From: Bacillota bacterium
GTDB taxonomy: Bacteria; Bacillota; Limnochordia; DTU087
Assembly: GCA_012839845.1 (NCBI GenBank)
Contig: DUMM01000011.1
Span: 1-56,151, forward strand
Direction of reading: 5' to 3'
DNA: 56,151 nt
Below the pieces are notes generated by a model that was given only the letters and a program-made list of their open reading frames with translations, searched no databases and was not told where the DNA came from. Of this stretch, positions 1 to 7,557 are shown one piece after another. The position numbers and the translations under genes were made by a program. Every line of letters starts with the position of its first letter. Positions within the stretch are counted from its first letter, which is position 1.

Positions 1-126
1 CTCCTCCTTCGGCTTCCTTCAGACCCCACCGTTACCAGTGACGCCCTTGCCTACGGATTGTCTTCCCGCTAGTTAGGCGACAGGGTTTCTTTCAACCCAT
101 CGGCTCAGCAGACATGCTGGGCACAC
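1..126 (-). mobile_element. Group IIC-type intron, 5' end (partial, runs off the left edge)
   Basis: Read on the minus strand, position 126 begins GTGTGCCCAGCATG, the GUGYG-type 5' end of bacterial group II introns. A compact domain I-like sequence follows, including a GGGTT/AACCC hairpin (98-83) and, at 23-8, TCTGAAGGAAGCCGA, a motif I recall from introns of this class. The intron lies six bases after the yyaC terminator stem; group IIC introns are known to insert just downstream of terminator hairpins. The loop at 92-87 reads AAAGAA, the exact complement of the last six exon bases TTCTTT (132-127), as expected for an EBS1/IBS1 pair. The reverse transcriptase gene, domains V/VI and the 3' exon would lie to the left and are not visible. 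The class call rests on remembered consensus and context. Confidence 0.72.
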
Positions 127-158
127 AAAGAAGAACGGGCCTGGAAATGGGCCCGTTC
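127..158 (-). terminator. Rho-independent terminator of yyaC; intron insertion target
   Basis: A 9-bp perfect stem, GAACGGGCC (133-141) with GGCCCGTTC (150-158), has an 8-base loop. On the minus strand it is followed by TTCTTT. It sits 46 bases past the yyaC stop. The group II intron begins directly after TTCTTT, so the usual U-tract is cut short at the intron boundary. Confidence 0.8.
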
Positions 159-204
159 AAATAATGTCCAGCCGCTGCCACTGGCTGGGTAGATTCCCAT
201 TCTG

Positions 205-891
205 CTATTCCGCGGAAGAAGGTGCAGCGTGCACTGCGGCCCAGCCGTCAGCATGCGAAAGCCGCTCCGGGCTGTGATTCTTTTTGTCCATATAGAGGTT
301 GGGGTGAAAGTGTTCCCAGTACAACTCAAAAACGGCGGCTATGCTGCTGGCTATTACATCTGCCATTCGCATCACCAGGCTGAGACGGGTGTTCTGGAGA
401 ACGAAATACTCCATGAACCCCCCCACATTCACTACACCAACTAGATGGGCCGAACCCACTTGGGTCAGATTCTTGTTGACACCGGTGCCGGGTTTCAAGG
501 GTCCGTCCTTGATGCTGATGCAGCCGATGTTTTCCGCTTTGCCCAGGCATGCGTCAACAGCCAGCACAAATGACCGACCCTTCTCAGCCTCAAGAAGTCT
601 AATGTAGTCATCTAGATTAGCCGCATGGACCGGCTCATCTAGGGTGCCAAACAGCCTTACTCCTGGAGGTAATGAACCCAATGATGACAGTTTTGAGCCT
701 ACCAGCGGTCCCAAACAGTCACCGGTTGAGCGATCCGTGCCAATGCAGATAATCTGGAGAGGTGCCAATACCGGATGAACCCGGGGAAACAGAAAATGCC
801 ATAGGTCACGGGCTAAGATCTCCACAGCCCCTGGGCGGTCGACATGGACTCGGGAGACAACTGAGGGATCAGGTCCCAGTCCAGAGGTCAT
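205..891 (-). CDS. yyaC: Spore protein YyaC (GPR/HybD-like fold)
   Basis: The product (228 aa) matches the YyaC family of spore formers, which shares a fold with the germination protease GPR and hydrogenase-maturation peptidases. Visible landmarks are the GTDRSTGDCLGP motif, the LDEPVHA segment and the VDACLG strand, all bearing candidate acidic metal ligands or active-site residues. Its biological substrate is not established. I place the start at ATG 891, where GGAG lies six bases upstream; the longer GTG at 924 would overlap the inferred transcription start. The gene is divergent from a YkvI-type membrane gene and shares a control region with a perfect inverted repeat. In B. subtilis yyaC lies near spo0J, so oriC may be nearby on the left. 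Confidence 0.85.
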   Translation of the reverse strand: MTSGLGPDPSVVSRVHVDRPGAVEILARDLWHFLFPRVHPVLAPLQIICIGTDRSTGDCLGPLVGSKLSSLGSLPPGVRLFGTLDEPVHAANLDDYIRLLEAEKGRSFVLAVDACLGKAENIGCISIKDGPLKPGTGVNKNLTQVGSAHLVGVVNVGGFMEYFVLQNTRLSLVMRMADVIASSIAAVFELYWEHFHPNLYMDKKNHSPERLSHADGWAAVHAAPSSAE

Positions 892-921
892 GTTCAACTC
901 CATCACTCCCAACAGCCAGGT

Positions 922-971
922 CACTTACATGGAAGTATATGTTGCAGAGCAGCAGTCTATACATGTAAGTG
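922..971. repeat. Perfect 10-bp inverted repeat in the yyaC/ykvI divergent region
   Basis: CACTTACATG (922-931) and CATGTAAGTG (962-971) are exact reverse complements separated by 30 bases. One arm covers the inferred yyaC transcription start and the other touches the -35 region. An operator pair or a long-loop structure are both possible; which regulator would bind is unknown. Confidence 0.75.
933..963 (-). promoter_or_regulatory. Candidate forespore (sigma-G/F-like) promoter of yyaC
   Basis: On the minus strand TGTATA (963-958) and TATACTT (939-933) are 18 bases apart. The sigma-G pattern is about TGAATA/N17-18/CATACTA. The spoVT promoter candidate in this window has the same spacing and a similar -10. 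Transcription would begin near 926, which supports the start codon at 891. This is inferred from pattern only. Confidence 0.42.
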
Positions 972-1030
972 GAAGACAGCGGCTTTGCTCAGAGGGAGCT
1001 GACAGCTGGGAGAGGAGCCTGGGGCGGGCA

Positions 1031-2089
1031 ATGGATAGACGAGGCCAGATGGCAGCTGCATACGTTGGGGCTGTGGTAGGAGCAGGCTTTGCCACGGGGC
1101 AAGAGGTACTGACATTCTTTGTTGTTTACGGCTGCCGTGGGCTATTGGGAATCGTCCTTGTGACTCTCGGATTTTGCGCGTTTGGGGCCCTCAGCTTCTC
1201 CACAGCCCAAGAACTGCAGGTGGCGTCGTATAAGAACTTGCTGCAGGCAGTTGGTAGACCCCTTTGGGCAAGATTCTACGATATCACCATCACCTGTTTC
1301 CTCGCAGCCGGGGCGGGAGTCATGCTGGCTGGGGCTGGGTCATTGGTGGAGCAGCAGTGGCGCATGCCGGCAATACTGGGGGTTGGAGCAACAGCGGTGA
1401 TTACCGGCATCAGCTGTTATGCGGGCACAAGAGGCATCTTTCTACTCAACGGCTATCTGGTGCCCGTTATGGCTGCGTCTGTCATCAGCCTGGGTCTGGT
1501 GAGCATCGATGGATTGTGGCAGAGCTTTTCCCCGTCGGGCACCTCACAACTGTGGTCTTCTACCCCATCGCCCCTGCTTCCCAATTGGTGGATTGGCGCT
1601 CTCACCTACCTGTCCTACAATTCCATACTGGGCGTCTCCGCATGCACACCCTTGGCTGCTTCCCTGCCCCATCGAAAATGGGCTGTCTGGGCCGGCGTGG
1701 TCGGAGGTTTAGCGTTGGGGTTGATGCTCCTGAGCTCCAGTTTGGCTATATGGAACGGCGACCCGCAAGTGGTTCAGTTGGCGGTGCCCCTGCTTCGGAC
1801 AGCATCCCAGGTGGCCCCTGGGTTAGGCAGTATCTATGGAGTCATCATCTGGTTCGCCATGCTCACAACCGCAGCCAATAATCTATACGCTGTTATTGCG
1901 CGGCTGGGCCGACAGCCGACTCCCGGCCTCGTAGGTGGGCTGCTGGTCCTGAGCTTTGCTCTCTCACTCTTCGGCTTTAGTTCACTCATTCAGCTTCTAT
2001 ATCCCTTTTTCGGCTATCTGGGGTGCTGCTGCTGGCTGCAGATGATTATATACCGATGGCGGAGTAGATTTCTGATGCGACGGAAGTAA
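1031..2089 (+). CDS. YkvI-family polytopic membrane protein
   Basis: This 352-residue, highly hydrophobic protein has about ten predicted membrane segments and the N-terminal GAGFATGQEV signature. It resembles the YkvI family of Bacillota, which has a LeuT/APC-like transporter architecture; the substrate is unknown. I chose ATG 1031 because GAGGAG lies upstream (spacing somewhat long) and the hydrophobic core starts soon after; ATG 1049 is the alternative. The same frame is open back to 890, but that stretch overlaps the yyaC promoter. The gene is transcribed away from yyaC. The C-terminus ends in a basic WRSRFLMRRK tail, probably cytoplasmic. Confidence 0.72.
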   Translation: MDRRGQMAAAYVGAVVGAGFATGQEVLTFFVVYGCRGLLGIVLVTLGFCAFGALSFSTAQELQVASYKNLLQAVGRPLWARFYDITITCFLAAGAGVMLAGAGSLVEQQWRMPAILGVGATAVITGISCYAGTRGIFLLNGYLVPVMAASVISLGLVSIDGLWQSFSPSGTSQLWSSTPSPLLPNWWIGALTYLSYNSILGVSACTPLAASLPHRKWAVWAGVVGGLALGLMLLSSSLAIWNGDPQVVQLAVPLLRTASQVAPGLGSIYGVIIWFAMLTTAANNLYAVIARLGRQPTPGLVGGLLVLSFALSLFGFSSLIQLLYPFFGYLGCCCWLQMIIYRWRSRFLMRRK

Positions 2090-2137
2090 ATCTGTCCTCG
2101 AAAGACAGGTCCCCTGGTTAAGCCGCCGCGGGTACGG

Positions 2138-2143
2138 TATAAT
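2138..2143 (+). promoter_or_regulatory. Possible -10 box for the TPR gene
   Basis: TATAAT lies about 56 bases before the TPR gene start. No convincing -35 is visible at 17 bases upstream (TGGTTA), so activator dependence or a false match are both possible. Confidence 0.3.
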
Positions 2144-2198
2144 ATGGACAAAAACGAGAGGAGTTAGGCTTGGCCTGCCGGCCAATGCCGTAGGTCCA

Positions 2199-2732
2199 AT
2201 GATGGCGACGGATCGCGAGATAACCGAGCGAAGATTCCGCATCAACCGTCTGATAGAACTGGGACGGCTGGACGAGGCCCGTTCCGAGTTGGAAGCACTG
2301 AAAGAGCTAGAGGGTGAGTCAGCTTTTATCCTCAACAAACTGGGTATTATTGCAGTCTGCAGCGGCCAGTTGGATCAGGGCAAGACGTATTTCGAGAAAG
2401 CCCTGGCCGTTGATGACAGGTATGTACAAGCATATAATAACCTTGGGAATATTTACAAGGAAATGGGTGACTTGGACAAAGCCGTTGAGTACTATCAGTT
2501 GGCATTGAGATATGATAGAGAGTATGCTACCGCTCATCATAATCTAGGAGTTGTGTACAAACAGAAGGGCGATATACATAAGTCAGTTCAGCACCTGAAA
2601 CAGGCCAACAGGCTGCAGAGCGTGATGGCCCGACGGGAATTGGCCGTATCTCCTGCAGGTACGAAAAGAACCATAGCTTGGCTGATCATAGGAGCTTTAT
2701 TAGTGCTGCTGTTTCTTTATAGAAGGTCGTGA
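2199..2732 (+). CDS. TPR-repeat protein with C-terminal membrane anchor
   Basis: The 177-aa product has three to four tetratricopeptide repeats over residues about 10-135, with typical NNLGNIYKEMG and HNLGVVYKQKG cores. A basic linker and a single hydrophobic helix (about 157-173) ending in RRS follow. This suggests a tail-anchored protein with its TPR scaffold in the cytoplasm, used for protein-protein contacts. The partner is unknown. Two ATGs (2199, 2202) are possible and neither has a strong ribosome binding site. The gene lies alone between the YkvI-type gene and the VanW-type gene. Confidence 0.75.
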   Translation: MMATDREITERRFRINRLIELGRLDEARSELEALKELEGESAFILNKLGIIAVCSGQLDQGKTYFEKALAVDDRYVQAYNNLGNIYKEMGDLDKAVEYYQLALRYDREYATAHHNLGVVYKQKGDIHKSVQHLKQANRLQSVMARRELAVSPAGTKRTIAWLIIGALLVLLFLYRRS

Positions 2733-2838
2733 TCCTAAGTATGGACGGTCATAGCCCTAACAACGCGGCAGCGTGCTTGAGCGGCAGACTATGGCTGCAC
2801 TTCAACCAGGGGTTTCGCGCGGGAAGGAGGGTTCATGA

Positions 2839-4221
2839 GTGTATCTCGTGATCAGTTTGCGACGCCTGCGCCCTGTTTTGCTGCCGGCTGTCGCGGCGGT
2901 GATTATCGGCTGTGTGTCAACAGCCGGATATGCCTTCGTGACTTCGTATTTCTCCGGTGACTTCATATTGTCAGGAGTGAAGGTGGCTTCACTCAATGTA
3001 GGCGGTCTTACCGTTCAGGAGGCAGCCGTGTGCCTGGCCCGCCATGTGGATGAGATAATCAAGCAGCCCATCACCGTTGTTTACGGCTCACTGGAATGGC
3101 GCCTGTTCCCCCACGATATCGGTATCACGCCTGACTTGGAAACCACACTGCTGACCGCCTTCCAAGTGGGAAGACAAGGAAACATCCTCCGCAAGCTGGC
3201 AGAACACTATCACAGTCAGGTGGAAGGCTGGGACATTCCCATCGCCGTCTCAGTTGATGAAGAAAAGCTGACCAGTGCTCTCCGCAGAATAGCAGTTACC
3301 GCCAACAGTCCACCCGTTGACGCCCGCATAGTTCTCACCGAAGATGACATGATTGAGATTATTCCAGGAATCCCAGGCCAAAAAGTAGACATGGATCAGT
3401 TCATTGCAGATGTGATCGCAGCCTCCAGAAAGCCTGATGACCGGCGGGTGGTCCTCAGGCCCCGGCCGATAATTCCAGATTTCAGCACAGAGGATGCCCG
3501 AGCTCTTAGGGTTCAGCGCTGCATAGCAGAGTACACCACTACCTTCGATGCAGCGGAGTACAACCGGGTCAATAATATCCGCTTGGCTGCCGGCTGCTTG
3601 AACGGTGTCCTGCTTAAACCCGGTGAAACGTTCAGTTTTAACCGTCAGATAGGTCCCAGGCTGCGCTCCGGTGGTTACAAACCAGCTCCGGTAATTATCG
3701 ACGGTGAACTGCTGCCGGGAATCGGCGGCGGGGTTTGCCAGGTCTCTACTACACTGTACAATGCAGTTCTGCTGGCAGGACTAGAGGTACTTTCAAGATC
3801 GCCCCATTCCATCCCCATCACCTACGTGCCCTTGGGAAGGGATGCCGCTGTGGCCTACGACTATATGGATTTGACCTTTCGCAATAACTCTCCGTACGGA
3901 GTGCTGCTCAGCGCCCGGATCGATGAGAATCGATTAACCATCAAGGTATTTTCCGATGCTCCCCCGGAACGGTCCATCGAACTGGAAAGCCAAGTGGTCA
4001 AAGTTTTGCACCCAAAGGTAGTCACCAAGGTTGACCCGACGTTGAGTCCCGGGGTAGTTATCGAAGAAAAGCGGGGCCGCCAGGGCTATGAGGTTCTCCT
4101 CTGGCGGATCATAAAGATGGGTGATGAACTGATTGAGAAAGAGCTGGTGGAAAGAAGCATTTATTGGCCCCAGGACAGGATTATCAGGCAGGGCCCGCCG
4201 GTGGAAGGAGAGGATGCATAG
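2839..4221 (+). CDS. VanW-family protein with N-terminal anchor (YoaR-like)
   Basis: At 460 aa this is an envelope protein: a membrane helix or signal anchor (about 12-35), a PG-binding-like module (about 45-205), then the VanW domain with PGETFSFN and GGGVCQVSTTLYNA. The last 60 residues resemble a divergent G5 domain. VanW proteins occur in glycopeptide-resistance clusters and in spore formers, but their biochemical role is unsettled. GGAAGGAGGG precedes GTG 2839 by about ten bases. An ATG at 2835 is in another frame and soon stops. No other van genes are present, so resistance should not be assumed. Likely monocistronic, as a terminator follows. Confidence 0.85.
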   Translation: MYLVISLRRLRPVLLPAVAAVIIGCVSTAGYAFVTSYFSGDFILSGVKVASLNVGGLTVQEAAVCLARHVDEIIKQPITVVYGSLEWRLFPHDIGITPDLETTLLTAFQVGRQGNILRKLAEHYHSQVEGWDIPIAVSVDEEKLTSALRRIAVTANSPPVDARIVLTEDDMIEIIPGIPGQKVDMDQFIADVIAASRKPDDRRVVLRPRPIIPDFSTEDARALRVQRCIAEYTTTFDAAEYNRVNNIRLAAGCLNGVLLKPGETFSFNRQIGPRLRSGGYKPAPVIIDGELLPGIGGGVCQVSTTLYNAVLLAGLEVLSRSPHSIPITYVPLGRDAAVAYDYMDLTFRNNSPYGVLLSARIDENRLTIKVFSDAPPERSIELESQVVKVLHPKVVTKVDPTLSPGVVIEEKRGRQGYEVLLWRIIKMGDELIEKELVERSIYWPQDRIIRQGPPVEGEDA

Positions 4222-4253
4222 CATTCTTCTGGATAAAAGAAGAGAGCAGACTG

Positions 4254-4282
4254 CCGGCCCGTGATGGGCCGGTTTCAGCTTC
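4254..4282 (+). terminator. Terminator after the VanW-type gene
   Basis: CCGGCCC (4254-4260) pairs with GGGCCGG (4266-4272) over a 5-base loop, followed by TTTCAGCTTCC. The stem is strong but the U-tract is modest. Confidence 0.6.
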
Positions 4283-4636
4283 CTAAAGGGGTTTAGAACA
4301 GCGGTTGTCCGCTAACCTTACCCATCGGCAGGCTAGGCGGCCCGGCGCTTTCGTATAACAAGAATTGTGCGGCCGTACCGTTTGAGCCAGGGATTTAGCA
4401 GCATTTGCAATAACCAGCACACGGTAGTTCCCTCTTTCCTCGAAGCATAGTGCTAACTCTGTATTAGGATATGGGAATTGGAGTTCCAAGGTGCGCCGGG
4501 CAAATATCCATACCGAAGAAAGGCGCGGCAGGGAAAAATCCTTCGTCTAACTAATACACAAGTATGATAGCGGCTGGTCTTAATATAGGTCTCTCTGAAG
4601 CTGAAGGCCGTAAAGAGTCAGAATGGGGGTTTAGTA
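4283..4636 (+). other. Long leader region upstream of gcvT, no recognised riboswitch
   Basis: This gap of about 350 bases before the glycine cleavage operon holds no convincing gene. Glycine operons often have a glycine riboswitch here, but the conserved aptamer core (GCCGAAGG...GCAA) is absent to my reading. Structural hints are a GGAA/TTCC hairpin near 4472-4485, TGCGCC (near 4492-4497) pairing with GGCGCG (near 4525-4530), and TACCGT/ACGGTA arms near 4376 and 4421. I see no clean sigma-A promoter. An unrecognised structured RNA remains possible. Confidence 0.4.
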
Positions 4637-5761
4637 ATGGCTGGTAGAGTTACCCCTTTGGTTGATCATCACAAGCGCTTAGGGGCCCGGTTTACTGAGT
4701 TTGGCGGCTGGGAAATGCCCGTTCAGTACTCCGGCATTATTGACGAGCATTTAGCTGTCAGGCAGGGGTGTGGATTGTTTGACCTTTCCCATATGGGGGA
4801 AGTGGAGATCAGAGGGCCCCTGGCATTGGAGTTCGCCCAGTGGGTACTGACCAATGACGTCCTAAAGGCGGCCCCCGGGCGGGTTCAATACAGCCTGTTG
4901 TGCAGTGAGACAGGCGGAATCATCGACGATTTGCTGGTATATCGACATCCCGATTATGTGACTTTAATCGTAAATGCCTCCAATACAGCAAAAGACCTGG
5001 AGTGGCTGCTGCAGCAAGCCAATAAGCCTCCATACCGGGGCAAAGTGGCCATCGTCAATGTAGGAGAAGAGAGGGCCATTTTAGCAGTCCAGGGGCCCAA
5101 GGCGCCAGAGGTTATGGAGGCAGCGGGTCTAGGGGAAGTACTGGACCTGCCGTATATGGCCTTTTGCTTGCTGGGGGACAATGGAGAGCTGATGGTGTCC
5201 CGAACTGGATATACGGGGGAAATTGGTTACGAGCTTTACATGCCCGCTGGAGATGCTGCTCACTGGTGGGAAAGGTTTATGATGCTGGCTGAGCCCATGG
5301 GATTGAAGCCGGTTGGTCTGGGAGCTAGAGACACCCTGCGTCTTGAGATGGGGTATACTCTATACGGCAGTGATATTGATGAATCTACCACACCTTGGGA
5401 GGCTGGACTGGGGTGGGCTGTGAAGCTTAGCAAAGAGTTTATCGGCCGGGATGCACTGGCCGCCAGCAAGGGTAGGCACTCCCGACTGTTGGTAGGTTTT
5501 GTGCTGCACGACCGGGGTATTGCTAGGGGCGGATACACTGTCCAGGCAGAGGGTCAGCCTATAGGCAAAGTCACCAGCGGCTGTATTTCACCGACTCTTA
5601 ACCGTGCCGTGGGATTGGCCTACGTGGATATCTCCCGGTCAAAGCCGGGAACGCCGGTACAGATTGTAATACGGGGTAAAGAGGCGGCGGCAGAAATTGC
5701 ACCCCTGCCCTTCGTGCCCTCTCGGGTTAAGGACCCAGTCAAGCGCTGTACCGAGAAATAA
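4637..5761 (+). CDS. gcvT: Glycine cleavage T-protein (aminomethyltransferase)
   Basis: GcvT (374 aa, normal length) transfers the methylene group from aminomethyl-lipoyl H-protein to tetrahydrofolate, releasing ammonia. The sequence has the family landmarks: N-terminal HHKRLGARFTEFGGWEMPVQY, LFDLSHMGE, the RTGYTGEIGYELY folate-site segment and the GLGARDTLRLEMGYTLYG motif with the catalytic Asp, plus a C-terminal barrel. It starts at ATG 4637 behind GGGGG and is the first gene of gcvT-H-PA-PB-pheA. The L-protein (dihydrolipoyl dehydrogenase) is not in the window and must be supplied elsewhere. Confidence 0.96.
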   Translation: MAGRVTPLVDHHKRLGARFTEFGGWEMPVQYSGIIDEHLAVRQGCGLFDLSHMGEVEIRGPLALEFAQWVLTNDVLKAAPGRVQYSLLCSETGGIIDDLLVYRHPDYVTLIVNASNTAKDLEWLLQQANKPPYRGKVAIVNVGEERAILAVQGPKAPEVMEAAGLGEVLDLPYMAFCLLGDNGELMVSRTGYTGEIGYELYMPAGDAAHWWERFMMLAEPMGLKPVGLGARDTLRLEMGYTLYGSDIDESTTPWEAGLGWAVKLSKEFIGRDALAASKGRHSRLLVGFVLHDRGIARGGYTVQAEGQPIGKVTSGCISPTLNRAVGLAYVDISRSKPGTPVQIVIRGKEAAAEIAPLPFVPSRVKDPVKRCTEK

Positions 5762-5780
5762 GATTAAGGAGGTTCTAAAA

Positions 5781-6167
5781 ATGAAGGTGCCTGCTGATTT
5801 GAAGTACACTAAGAGCCATGAGTGGACCAAGGTAACCGATGACGGAATTATTGTCGGAATCACCGACTATGCCCAGTCAGAGATGGGCGACATCGTGTTT
5901 GCTGATCTGCCTCAGGTAGGAGCAGAGTACAAGAAAGGTGAAAGCATGGCGGTGATCGAGTCTGTCAAAGCTGTATCGGATATTTACGCCCCGGTGGGAG
6001 GCACGATCATCGAGGTGAACGAGGCTTTAGTGGACAGTCCGGAACTTATCAATGAGGACTGCTATGGTGAAGGGTGGCTGCTCAAGCTCTCACCCCATTC
6101 GCAAGCGGAATTAGACGAGCTGCTGTCTCCGGAAGAATACGAGGAACTGCTGGAAAACGAAGGGTAG
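5781..6167 (+). CDS. gcvH: Glycine cleavage H-protein (lipoyl carrier)
   Basis: The 128-aa H-protein carries the aminomethyl group between the P, T and L proteins on a lipoyl-lysine. The lipoylation site is K63 in ESVKAVSD, inside the expected hairpin turn. The family start KYTKSHEW and the C-terminal EDCYGEGWLLKL are intact. The start is ATG 5781, preceded by a consensus AAGGAGG eight bases upstream; the longer open frame back to 5697 lies inside gcvT. The gap from gcvT is 19 bases, so the two are cotranscribed. Confidence 0.96.
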   Translation: MKVPADLKYTKSHEWTKVTDDGIIVGITDYAQSEMGDIVFADLPQVGAEYKKGESMAVIESVKAVSDIYAPVGGTIIEVNEALVDSPELINEDCYGEGWLLKLSPHSQAELDELLSPEEYEELLENEG

Positions 6168-6201
6168 GTCGGTCAGTAATCTCAAAGAAGGAGCGAAGAA
6201 C

Positions 6202-7557
6202 ATGGGTTATCCCTATTTGCCCTTGACTCCAGAGGAGCGGCGGAAAATGCTGTCAGACATCGGGGTGGAGTCAGTTGATGATCTGTTTGCAGATATTCCC
6301 CGGGAAATAAAGCTGCAGAAAAACCTCCATCTACCCCAGCCCTTGGCCGAGAGTGAACTGATCCGACATGTGCAGCAGCTAGGTGACCGAAATGTCTCAC
6401 TCGATACACATGTTTCATTCCTAGGAGCTGGGGTGTATCAGCACCTGGTCCCAAGGGCGGTACATCATTTGGCCAATCGGGCCGAATTCCTCACTGCCTA
6501 CACGCCTTATCAAGCAGAGATCAGTCAAGGGGTGTTGCAGGCCACCTTTGAGTATCAGACGTTGATCTGCAACCTGACGGGCATGGAGGTTGCCAATGCG
6601 TCCATGTATGATGGAGCGACTGCCCTGGCGGAAGCAGCGCTGATGGCCATGAACATCACGGGCAGCAGCAGGGTGGTTGCCCTTGAGAGCATACATCCAG
6701 ACTACCGAGAGGTGGTAGAGACCTATCTTAAGACCGTAGGGGCAGAACTGGTGGTACTGCCCACGGACACGGGGAGAGCGGATCTGAAAGACCTAAAGCC
6801 CTATGTGGGGAAAGATACAGCGGCTGTGTTGGTCCAACAGCCCAACTTCTTCGGCCTGCTGGAGCCGGTTGGCGAGATCGGTGCACTGCTGGAAGATGTT
6901 CCAACGCTGTTCGTTGTCTGTGCAAATCCCATCTCCCTGGGCATACTCCAACCCCCGGGTGCCTACGGTGCGGACATAGTGGTCGGTGACGGCCAGCCCC
7001 TAGGCAATCCGCCGGCCTTTGGCGGGCCGAGCTTCGGCTTCATGGCGGCAAAGGAGAAATACATCAGGAGGATGCCGGGAAGGATTGTGGGGGAAACCAG
7101 GGACGACGCCGGCAACCGAGGGTTTGTGCTTACCCTGCAGACGAGGGAGCAGCATATCCGCAGGCACAGGGCGACATCCAACATCTGTACCAATTCTGCC
7201 CATTCAGCGTTAATCGGCACCATTTATCTGGCCATGCTGGGAAGAAAGGGGCTCAGAGAAGTCGCTTCCCAATGCGTTCAGAAAGCCCATTACACTGCGG
7301 AGCTGATCACAGCTTTGCCTGGCTGGGAACTGCTTTTTGAAGGACCGTATTTCCACGAGTTTGCAGTCAGGGCTCCGGTGCATTGGTCTAAAGTCCAAGC
7401 CGCTCTCTTGGATGAAGAAATTATCGGAGGGCTTCCTTTGGCTGCGGTGTATCCCTACCGTTCGGAGTGGGAAAACGCCCTTCTTTTCTGTGTGACGGAA
7501 GCTAGAACCGTCAGCGAGATCCAGCACTTGGTTCAGGTGCTAGAGGAGGTAAAGTGA
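6202..7557 (+). CDS. gcvPA: Glycine dehydrogenase (decarboxylating) subunit 1
   Basis: This is the N-terminal half of the split P-protein (451 aa), the PLP enzyme that decarboxylates glycine and loads aminomethyl onto GcvH. Split PA/PB forms are standard in Bacillota and archaea. Family segments include [40 protein letters not shown] and the NICTNSAH block near the C-terminus. ATG 6202 follows AAGGAGCG. The stop (TGA 7555-7557) overlaps the start of gcvPB, indicating translational coupling of the two subunits of the alpha2-beta2 enzyme. Confidence 0.96.
   Translation: MGYPYLPLTPEERRKMLSDIGVESVDDLFADIPREIKLQKNLHLPQPLAESELIRHVQQLGDRNVSLDTHVSFLGAGVYQHLVPRAVHHLANRAEFLTAYTPYQAEISQGVLQATFEYQTLICNLTGMEVANASMYDGATALAEAALMAMNITGSSRVVALESIHPDYREVVETYLKTVGAELVVLPTDTGRADLKDLKPYVGKDTAAVLVQQPNFFGLLEPVGEIGALLEDVPTLFVVCANPISLGILQPPGAYGADIVVGDGQPLGNPPAFGGPSFGFMAAKEKYIRRMPGRIVGETRDDAGNRGFVLTLQTREQHIRRHRATSNICTNSAHSALIGTIYLAMLGRKGLREVASQCVQKAHYTAELITALPGWELLFEGPYFHEFAVRAPVHWSKVQAALLDEEIIGGLPLAAVYPYRSEWENALLFCVTEARTVSEIQHLVQVLEEVK

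Noticed and set aside
205-924. GTG 924 as the yyaC start
   Set aside because: It overlaps the palindrome and inferred transcription start and lacks a ribosome binding site; ATG 891 has GGAG at six bases.
2835-2840. ATG 2835 as the VanW-type gene start
   Set aside because: It is in a different frame and leads only to a short, unrelated peptide; GTG 2839 is in frame with the domain.
4490-4620. Glycine riboswitch before gcvT
   Set aside because: GCGCCGGGC and CCGAAG fragments occur but not in the conserved aptamer order, and no tandem aptamer is seen.
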